From the NCBI GenBank assembly GCA_002369515.1, contig DFFM01000014.1:5481-26131 (forward strand): DNA of 20,651 nucleotides, read 5' to 3'. The position numbers were made by a program, and so were the translations under genes. This DNA comes from Prevotella sp. UBA3776 (GTDB lineage: Bacteria; Bacteroidota; Bacteroidia; Bacteroidales; Bacteroidaceae). Positions 15,119-20,651 of the stretch are shown here, in pieces (positions within the stretch are counted from its first letter, which is position 1; every line of letters starts with the position of its first letter). Under the pieces are notes generated by a model, which saw only the letters and a program-made list of their open reading frames with translations, had not been told where the DNA came from and searched no databases.

Positions 15119-17371
15119 CTACAATTCCGAGGGGCTTATGCCGTATTCGTCCTTGAAACACTTGGTGAAGTAGCTGGGAGCCGAGAACCCCACCTCGTAG
15201 GCCACTTCCGAAACGTTCTTGCCCGTGGTTTCCAGCAGGCGGCGGCCACGGCTGACGCGCGCTTTGCGCAGCAACTCCACGGGCGACTGCCCTGTCAGGG
15301 CTTTCACCTTGCGATAGAGCTGCACACGGCTCAATCCCAGTTCAGCCCCCACCGTTTCCACACTCAGGTCGCTGTCGGCCATGTTTTGTTCAATGAATTC
15401 GCGGAACTTGCTCAGGAATGCGTCCTCGCGCGGACTGGCCACTTTCAGCGGTGCAGCGTCCTGAGCAACTGCTGCCGAGGGTGTTTCTGTTCCACCGGCG
15501 GGCTGTTCGGCGTTGGCCGTCGCTTCGGGCTCGGTGGTGCTGGTGGCGAAGATGTCCTTCAGCAGCAAACGGCTTTTGAGCAGGTTGCTGATGCGCGCCA
15601 GCAGCAAGTCGGCGGCGAAGGGCTTGGTGATGTAGGCATCGGCTCCACACTCGTAGCCCTCTATCTGGTGTTCGTTCATGGCACGTGCCGTCAACAGGAT
15701 GACGGGAATATGGCTGGTGGCAGTGCCGGCCTTCAGCCGCTGGCAGAACTCCAGGCCGTTCATGACGGGCATCATCACGTCGGACACAATCAGGTCGGGC
15801 ACAATCTCATTGGCCAGGGCCAGTCCCTGTTGGCCGTCGGCGGCCTCGTTCACTTGGTATTTGTCTTGCAGGATGGTGCGCAGATAGGCGCGTATGTCGG
15901 CATTGTCGTCAACAATGAGCACGGTCTTGGCCTCCGTACTGGGCGAAACGGGTTCTTCGGCTCGCTGCATCGTCTGCAAAGCCGAGTCTCCACGCTCCTC
16001 GCCTTGCGTCTGCCGCCCATCCTTCCACCCGCCGTTCACCTGTGCGTCGAGCATCTTGTTGACCAACTGCGTCAGTTGCTGCGTGTTGCGGCGGACAATG
16101 GCCAGCAGCCCCGAAGCCTCTACACCGGCATGCTGCATGTCGGGAGTGTCGGCCAGCTTGGCCAGCGGCCCCTCGATGAGGGTGAGCGGTGTGCGCAGTT
16201 CGTGGCTCACCTGGGTGTAGAAGTCCAGCTGCTCGCGCTGCAACCGGCTGCGCTCTTTGCGAAGTCTCGACTTCTGCCTATAATATAAATAGGTGACGAG
16301 AGCCACCAGCAACAGCAGTCCTATCACACCCACCGCCAGCAGATTGAGCCAGCGCTGCCGCGTCAGCTCGTCGCCGAAGTCGTTGGCCTTGGCGTGCAGT
16401 TGGTCCAGATAGGCCGTCTGCCTCACCATTTCTTCGCTCTGCATGAGCAGCTCGTCTGCATTGTCTCTCGTGACGAGAGCCGACATCAGGTTGTTTTCCT
16501 TCTTGAAGGGCTTGCCTTCCAGAATGTCAACGGCCAGTTGCAGCAGTTCGTCGCCATGAGTGGGATAGATGTAAGTGGCGTCGAGCAGCGAATCGCGCAC
16601 CAAGCGGATGCCTCCGTTTTCGCCAGGCAGACCGTCGATGCCAAACAACAGCGGCGTCTTGACTCCAGCCGCGGCAAAAGCCTTGCGAGCGCCCATGGCC
16701 ATGCGGTCGTTCTGTCCGAACACCAGGTCAATGGGCTGTTGCCCGCCGTCCTGAATGCGCAGGAAGGACTCAATGGCCTTGTAGGCACTTTCTTCGGTCC
16801 AGTCGCCCTGCAGCGTCGTGACAATCTGCATGCCAGGATAATGCTTCAGCGCAGCCACGAAACCGTTGTGCCGCTCGATGGCGGGCGACGAGCCCTTCAG
16901 CCCCATCACCTCCACCACACGTCCTTTTCCGCCCAGCTTATGGGCGGCATACTCGCCCATGAGCCGCCCCATCTCGTAGTTGTCGGCTCCCATGTGGGCG
17001 GTGTATTTCTTCGAATTGGTTTTCCTTTCAAACACGATGACGGGGATGCCGCGGTCATACACGCGGTCGATGGCCGGCGTGATGGTGCGCACTTGGTTGG
17101 GGGCCACAATCAGCAGGTCGATGCCTTCGTTGGCCAGACTATCAATCTGCTGCACCTGCCGCTCGTCGCTGTCGTAGGCAGCCGCAAAGCAGAGTTCCAC
17201 ATCGTCATTCAGATAGGCACCCATGCGCAGTTCAGCGTTCTGCTTGTCGCGCCAAATGTCCTCCGAGCATTGCGAAATGCCGATGCGATATTTCTTTGGT
17301 TTTGCCGTGCAGGATGCAAGTAAAGCCATCGCAAATGCAGCTAATATGATAGAGTAGAGTACGTTTTTCAT
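15119..17371 (-). CDS. Hybrid two-component regulator with sugar-binding sensor, lacking a HATPase domain
   Basis: A 750-residue inner-membrane sensor/regulator. The N-terminus has a lipobox-like LASC (C21). Residues about 28-320 form a type I periplasmic sugar-binding domain (ribose-binding type: DLLIVAPNQV, IPVIVFERK, VFGQNDRMAMGARKA, LLFGIDGLPG), as in the fructose sensor BT1754. A membrane helix spans about 343-363 and a coiled linker follows. HisKA is present with SHELRTP and phospho-accepting H390. After LVNKMLD (437-442) only about 40 residues precede the receiver, so no ATP-binding N, G1 or G2 boxes exist. The receiver (about 483-600) is intact: D488/D489, D531, T561, K583. An AraC-type DNA-binding domain ends the protein (650-750). 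It probably controls the fructan locus; the missing kinase domain is the main oddity, and BT1754 itself is longer. Confidence 0.93.
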   Translation of the reverse strand: MKNVLYSIILAAFAMALLASCTAKPKKYRIGISQCSEDIWRDKQNAELRMGAYLNDDVELCFAAAYDSDERQVQQIDSLANEGIDLLIVAPNQVRTITPAIDRVYDRGIPVIVFERKTNSKKYTAHMGADNYEMGRLMGEYAAHKLGGKGRVVEVMGLKGSSPAIERHNGFVAALKHYPGMQIVTTLQGDWTEESAYKAIESFLRIQDGGQQPIDLVFGQNDRMAMGARKAFAAAGVKTPLLFGIDGLPGENGGIRLVRDSLLDATYIYPTHGDELLQLAVDILEGKPFKKENNLMSALVTRDNADELLMQSEEMVRQTAYLDQLHAKANDFGDELTRQRWLNLLAVGVIGLLLLVALVTYLYYRQKSRLRKERSRLQREQLDFYTQVSHELRTPLTLIEGPLAKLADTPDMQHAGVEASGLLAIVRRNTQQLTQLVNKMLDAQVNGGWKDGRQTQGEERGDSALQTMQRAEEPVSPSTEAKTVLIVDDNADIRAYLRTILQDKYQVNEAADGQQGLALANEIVPDLIVSDVMMPVMNGLEFCQRLKAGTATSHIPVILLTARAMNEHQIEGYECGADAYITKPFAADLLLARISNLLKSRLLLKDIFATSTTEPEATANAEQPAGGTETPSAAVAQDAAPLKVASPREDAFLSKFREFIEQNMADSDLSVETVGAELGLSRVQLYRKVKALTGQSPVELLRKARVSRGRRLLETTGKNVSEVAYEVGFSAPSYFTKCFKDEYGISPSEL

Positions 17372-17761
17372 GACATTCGTTTACTTTATCGAATGCAAAG
17401 ATAGTGTTTTTCCGCGATAAAGAACCAAAACAAACCGATAATTTTCAAAACAAACATAGATTTCATTATTCTAAAAGGAGCGAAAGATGAAAGAGTGAAG
17501 GGAGACAAGGAGAATTATTTACGTTGCATTCGCGTGTCATTCAGCGGTCATTCACGCTCTTTAAAAACCGTTTGCATCCGTTTTCGCTTTTTCTTTTTTC
17601 ATATCTGTTACGTTTTTTGGGGGCAACGGGAACGGACCATTTCCAATGCCCACCCAATGCAGTGCCTTGTTTCCTATGCGCCATGCCTCCACCACCACAG
17701 AGCAGCCACCGCCACCAGCGAATAGAGCACGGCCAGGACAATGGTTCTCAGTCTCGCATCT
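17372..17761. other. 390-bp non-coding region upstream of the hybrid regulator
   Basis: It holds the regulator's promoter (see 17396-17429) and a direct repeat GTCATTCA at 17536-17543 and 17547-17554, 11 bases apart and enclosed by GCGTG (17532-17536) and CACGC (17553-17557). T-rich stretches follow at 17580-17630. A hydrophobic 46-codon minus-strand frame (17674-17814) overlaps the end of the receptor gene, but is not called as a gene. No clear terminator for the receptor gene is visible. Confidence 0.6.
17396..17429 (-). promoter_or_regulatory. Promoter of the hybrid regulator
   Basis: On the minus strand TATCTTTG (17396-17403) matches TAnnTTTG exactly, and TTTG (17426-17429) stands 22 bases upstream, slightly wider than usual. 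The ATG at 17371 lies about 25 bases downstream of the -7 element. Unlike the susC and GH32 promoters it has both elements, fitting constitutive expression of a sensor. Confidence 0.65.
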
Positions 17762-19870
17762 CTATTTTTCGTTCTCAATACTGATGCTGTTGGTGCTTTT
17801 CCTAACCTTGCCATTTCCAATGCTGTAGCGGATGTTGCACCGAATGGAAAAACTGTTGATACGGTCATCGCCGTATTGGGCCAACTTGCAGCCGGGGATT
17901 TCACTTTTAGTATATGTATGTTTGGAGATGAGTTGTGTGGGCAGGCAAACACGCAGACTCACGGGCAGCCTGCCTTTCAGGAAAGAGCAAATGGCCGTTA
18001 AGAAGCAGGCCTCCTCTTCCTGATACTGCTTCCCTTGCAAGTGTGGAATGTCGTCGTAACGGAGAAAGTATTCTGCGACAAACCTTACGGGTGCTTTTGC
18101 AAAAACATACGCAAGCTCTGTATCAACATAGCTGGTGTGGCCGTGACGCTTGCTGGTCAAGCTGTTGAAACGCGTGTACCACTGGTAGTTGAGTAGTGCC
18201 CAGAATTGCAGGTTCTTCGTCAGTTTGCAATTGCCCTCTATCCCGAGGTAGGAGTGGTGGTAGGTGCCGTTGGCCAAAGTTTGGACGATGTTGCCTTTGC
18301 CGTCATCCTCTAGCCACGTGTCGAAGTCGTTGGCAGTGTTTTTCCACATATAGCTCAGCTTGAAGAGTTTCTCCACCTCCAGTTCCACGTAAGTGTGATG
18401 CATCACGCAGGCTTTCAAATCAGGGTTGCCGCGGCGGATCATGTAGCGGCCAGTCTGCCATTGGGTTGTGGAGAGTTGGTCGAGCGTGGGGTGCGTTGTG
18501 CTGAATGAATAGCTGGCATAGATGCTTGCAAAATCCACAGGGGCCCAGTAGAGTCTCACATGGGGGTCGATCGTAGTCTGAGTCTGCCTCTTTCCGCTGG
18601 CAGCGTTCGACAAAGAGATGAAGTCTGCGCCCAAACGGGTGTTGAACTTGCTGCTGGGGCGGAAAGAAACGCTGCCGTTCAGTCGTTCACGCCATTCGGA
18701 AGAATGGTAGTCGGCTTCTTCTCTCTCTCGTTCGCGGCTGACATACTTCCGCCAAGTGAGCATATTGTCAACGGACAGGTTCCATCTTTCCGACAGTTTC
18801 AGGAACAAGCCATTGTCTAGACGCACATATTGTTTTTCTGAGCACGTAGTGCTGAGCGATCTGTAGCTGCCTGCCTGCTCATAGACCCGATGCTCGTTTA
18901 CGTGATAAAAGTTATAAGTAAGTTCATTCGACAAGCTGACATTCTTGAAGTTGCCCTTGTGGAGGATATTCGCGGCTGTGTTCTGCGTATGATAGTTGTC
19001 CGTGGCCAGTTGGTGAAACCATGAAGTGTTGTTGCCGTCAGCGGTATGGACGTCCATTTCTTCTCTGTTTCCATTTCTCTGCAGGTTGGTTCTCACCTGC
19101 ATGCTGACCGTCTGTTGCCCAGTTACTTTGCAGTCTGCACCCACAACCACTTGACCGGCAGTTGCGTCTGAGAGCATGTTGGGATGGTCAATGTCTATGT
19201 CTTCGCTCTGTTCTGCATAGCCGTTGGCGTACGACCGTTCAAAAGCCGCACTGTCGTGCCAGTGCCGGCGCGAAACATTCACAGTGCCGTAACAGTTCCA
19301 ATTGCCAATGGTCCGGGTATAGTCAAAGGCTGTAGCCTCAGTATGGGTGTCAGTGTGCAACAATCTGATGTCGGCATTCTGCAACAAAGAAAGATCCCAA
19401 CCCGCATAATCATCATAAAGCACCAGATTGACGACAATGGGGTAACCCGTAAAGCGCCCTGTGGGGCTCCTGATGATCTCCACTTTCTTAATGCGTTTGG
19501 GATTCATGCTCATCGCATGCTTGGCGTCCACCTCATGTTCATTAATCACTACAGGCACGTTGCCGTCAAGCCCAACGTTCACAGACTCTGTAATCCAGTC
19601 AACTTTCACTCCTTTCACCTTGCGCAGCAACTGCGCGGCGCTCACCGTTCCCTTGCGCATCGAATCGGTGATGAAGATCGTCTCCCGCTCAGCATCCCGC
19701 TTCACCCGTTTCTCTGTCACCACCAGCTCACCAAGCTCAAGGCTTTTATAAACAGAGTCGTTCTTCTCCGCTTGTTCTCTTTTGCCTTGCAAACTGTCTG
19801 CGGGCTGTGTCACCTGTGCGGAGGAAACAAGGCAATACAGCAATAAAAACGCCAAAAACATAACTCTCAT
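17762..19870 (-). CDS. TonB-dependent receptor / outer-membrane beta-barrel protein
   Basis: A 702-residue outer-membrane protein, starting at the ATG (19870) that begins the signal peptide MRVMFLAFLLLYCLVSSA|Q; the frame is open to an ATG at 20008, but that 46-residue extension would bury the signal peptide and overlaps a repeat. A TonB-box-like GELVVTEKRV precedes a short plug (LLRKVKGVKVDW, NVPVVINEHEVD, RIKKVEIIRSPTGRF, IVVNLVLYDD). The rest alternates aromatic and polar residues as in a barrel. No CarboxypepD_reg domain precedes the plug, so it is not a SusC; it resembles the outer-membrane beta-barrel receptor group common in Bacteroidetes. The substrate is unknown and nothing nearby points to one. 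Confidence 0.85.
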   Translation of the reverse strand: MRVMFLAFLLLYCLVSSAQVTQPADSLQGKREQAEKNDSVYKSLELGELVVTEKRVKRDAERETIFITDSMRKGTVSAAQLLRKVKGVKVDWITESVNVGLDGNVPVVINEHEVDAKHAMSMNPKRIKKVEIIRSPTGRFTGYPIVVNLVLYDDYAGWDLSLLQNADIRLLHTDTHTEATAFDYTRTIGNWNCYGTVNVSRRHWHDSAAFERSYANGYAEQSEDIDIDHPNMLSDATAGQVVVGADCKVTGQQTVSMQVRTNLQRNGNREEMDVHTADGNNTSWFHQLATDNYHTQNTAANILHKGNFKNVSLSNELTYNFYHVNEHRVYEQAGSYRSLSTTCSEKQYVRLDNGLFLKLSERWNLSVDNMLTWRKYVSREREREEADYHSSEWRERLNGSVSFRPSSKFNTRLGADFISLSNAASGKRQTQTTIDPHVRLYWAPVDFASIYASYSFSTTHPTLDQLSTTQWQTGRYMIRRGNPDLKACVMHHTYVELEVEKLFKLSYMWKNTANDFDTWLEDDGKGNIVQTLANGTYHHSYLGIEGNCKLTKNLQFWALLNYQWYTRFNSLTSKRHGHTSYVDTELAYVFAKAPVRFVAEYFLRYDDIPHLQGKQYQEEEACFLTAICSFLKGRLPVSLRVCLPTQLISKHTYTKSEIPGCKLAQYGDDRINSFSIRCNIRYSIGNGKVRKSTNSISIENEK

Positions 19871-20332
19871 ACTCCGTTCCGTTGGGTGTTCGGCGCGGGG
19901 TTCGGCGGAACCAACGGTCGCTAGCCGAAGGGAAAAGCAATTTCGAATCCGCCGCCATTGAGTATCAGCATCTCCAGATGCGACAATTACTGTTGTTTTC
20001 CTTATCATCTCAAAAGAATTACAAATTCATATGCTCATTCTTCGGTGGATTGCAATTGCTTTTCCCTTTGGCCAGCGACCGTTGGTTCCACCGAACATCC
20101 GCCGCAACTGGGAGAGATGCCATGCTACGACATCTCTACAACAACGAATAAAGCGAATTTTCCGAATACACCCATGGCGGCAGCGAATGGCCTCAAGAGG
20201 CCAACGAATCATTCGAATCGCTGCATTCGTCAACATTCGTTGCATCTTCGATGCATTGATAGGATTCGATATATTGGTTAATTTCGTTGTTGTAGAAAAC
20301 AGCCGAAACTTCAGTTATATATAATTATGGCG
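19871..20332 (-). other. Long 5' leader of the outer-membrane receptor gene, repeat-rich
   Basis: From the promoter at 20333-20364 to the ATG at 19870 there are about 455 bases without a gene. Besides the hairpin pair (19901-20095) it holds AGAGATG/CATCTCT (20113-20119 and 20131-20137), a perfect 7-bp hairpin, and a cluster of CGAAT/ATTCG words in both orientations between 20144 and 20270. The many inverted CGAAT words could fold together, but I could not derive a single clear structure. No known riboswitch was recognised. Confidence 0.5.
19901..20095. repeat. Inverted pair of REP-like ~55-bp palindromic units
   Basis: Unit one (19901-19954) and the reverse complement of unit two (20041-20095) are nearly identical through TTCGG(C/T)GGAACCAACGGTCGCT and GAAAAGCAATT. 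Each unit has its own terminal inverted repeat: CGGCGGA/TCCGCCG in the first and TTCGGTGGA/TCCACCGAA in the second. The C-to-T change in one arm is matched by G-to-A in the other, so pairing is kept. The units face each other across 86 bases, like a bacterial interspersed mosaic element. They are transcribed in the leader of the receptor gene; the nearer unit ends 30 bases before the ATG. Confidence 0.75.
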
Positions 20333-20364
20333 CAAAAATAAAAAACAAAGAACGAAACACCAAA
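20333..20364 (-). promoter_or_regulatory. Promoter of the outer-membrane receptor gene
   Basis: On the minus strand TTTG (20361-20364) and TATTTTTG (20333-20340, TAnnTTTG) are spaced by 20 bases. Transcription would start near 20326 and yield a leader of about 455 bases. A second promoter closer to the gene cannot be excluded, but no better match was seen. Confidence 0.6.
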
Positions 20365-20371
20365 TTTTTTG

Positions 20372-20456
20372 AGTACACTTTGTAAACCCCTGTCATAGGA
20401 TTGAACATAAAAGATTGAATTAAAAGGACTTACAAAAAAGTACACTTTGTAAACCC
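20372..20456. repeat. Two direct copies of an 18-bp sequence
   Basis: AGTACACTTTGTAAACCC occurs at 20372-20389 and again at 20439-20456, 67 bases apart, with no match in the flanks. It lies between the stop of the helix-turn-helix gene and the promoter of the receptor gene, so it may be in the former's 3' tail. The minus strand contains the small dyad AAAGT-GT-ACTTT in the second copy. Confidence 0.85.
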
Positions 20457-20462
20457 ATACGG

Positions 20463-20651
20463 CTAAATGGAGAAGATATTGCCATTAAGGGTGACAGCTC
20501 CTTCTTGCTGAAAGATTTTTTTGTTGATATTCCTCTTGATATTGTTGACACGCTGTTTGCTTACACCCAGTAGTGATGCCAGCTCGCCTTGGGTGAACTG
20601 GAGCCTGATGAGCAGAGCTGCAATCATTTCTTGGTCTGTCAAGGGTGGCTC
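20463..20651 (-). CDS. C-terminal end of a helix-turn-helix DNA-binding protein (5' truncated by window edge)
   Basis: A minus-strand frame runs from the right edge to a TAG at 20463-20465, giving 62 residues. It contains LTDQEMIAALLIRLQFTQ, then GELASLLGVSKQRVNNIKRN, a clear helix-turn-helix, then a short tail ending GAVTLNGNIFSI. The arrangement resembles the LuxR/sigma-like C-terminal domain of Bacteroidetes membrane-associated regulators, in which the N-terminal part often has TPR repeats and a membrane helix; that part is outside the window. Codons are coherent with no in-frame stop. The specific family is uncertain. Confidence 0.72.
   Translation of the reverse strand, partial: EPPLTDQEMIAALLIRLQFTQGELASLLGVSKQRVNNIKRNINKKIFQQEGAVTLNGNIFSI

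Noticed and set aside
15990..16050. Frameshift as an explanation for the missing HATPase domain
   Set aside because: Only about 120 bases separate the HisKA and receiver codons and both are in the same frame, so there is no hidden coding capacity. A deletion, natural or in assembly, is the only alternative.
19871..20008. 46-residue N-terminal extension of the outer-membrane receptor
   Set aside because: The extension is translated from the repeat element and would mask a good signal peptide that starts at 19870.
20144..20270. CRISPR-like array from repeated CGAAT words
   Set aside because: The words are only 5-7 bases, irregularly spaced and in both orientations; there are no uniform repeats or spacers and no cas genes.

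Overview
The window looks like a Bacteroidetes chromosome, most likely Prevotella or a close relative. The evidence is a SusC/SusD pair, lipoproteins with acidic residues after the lipidated Cys, a hybrid two-component regulator with an AraC-type output, and promoters of the TTTG / TAnnTTTG type. The genus is an inference from gene content and style; no rRNA gene is present.

Layout. Positions 1-184 hold the 3' end of an unrecognised gene with a strong terminator. Positions 302-999 hold a two-gene operon, a MNT-type nucleotidyltransferase (MntA-like) and a HEPN protein (HepT-like), which is a type VII-style toxin-antitoxin module with its own textbook promoter. Positions 1109-13764, all on the minus strand, form a fructan (levan/inulin-type) utilization locus. 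In transcription order it encodes SusC transporter, SusD lipoprotein, a DUF4960-like surface binding lipoprotein, a surface GH32 lipoprotein, then after a 763-bp gap a periplasmic GH32, an MFS sugar permease and a PfkB-family fructokinase. Upstream, also on the minus strand, are a hybrid two-component sensor/regulator (15119-17371) and a secreted protein of unknown function directly behind it (14171-15094). Positions 17762-19870 encode an unrelated TonB-dependent outer-membrane receptor with a long, repeat-containing leader. The right edge (20463-20651) holds the C-terminal end of a helix-turn-helix protein.

How the genes work together. Fructan is bound at the surface by SusD and the DUF4960-like protein and cut by the lipoprotein GH32. 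SusC imports the fragments, and the periplasmic GH32 reduces them to fructose. The MFS permease imports fructose and the kinase phosphorylates it. The regulator has a sugar-binding-protein-like periplasmic sensor, as expected for a fructose sensor. This order matches the known Bacteroides levan locus design (BT1754-BT1765); the exact linkage type of the substrate cannot be read from the sequence.

Most notable observations. (1) The regulator keeps the phospho-accepting His region, an intact receiver and the AraC output, but has no room for a HATPase_c kinase domain. (2) A perfect 13-bp inverted repeat lies upstream of susC, and its 9-bp core recurs upstream of the second transcription unit, suggesting a shared operator. 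(3) A pair of REP-like hairpin units with a compensatory base change sits in the leader of the outer-membrane receptor gene. (4) A 15-bp x 5 tandem repeat follows the secreted protein gene.
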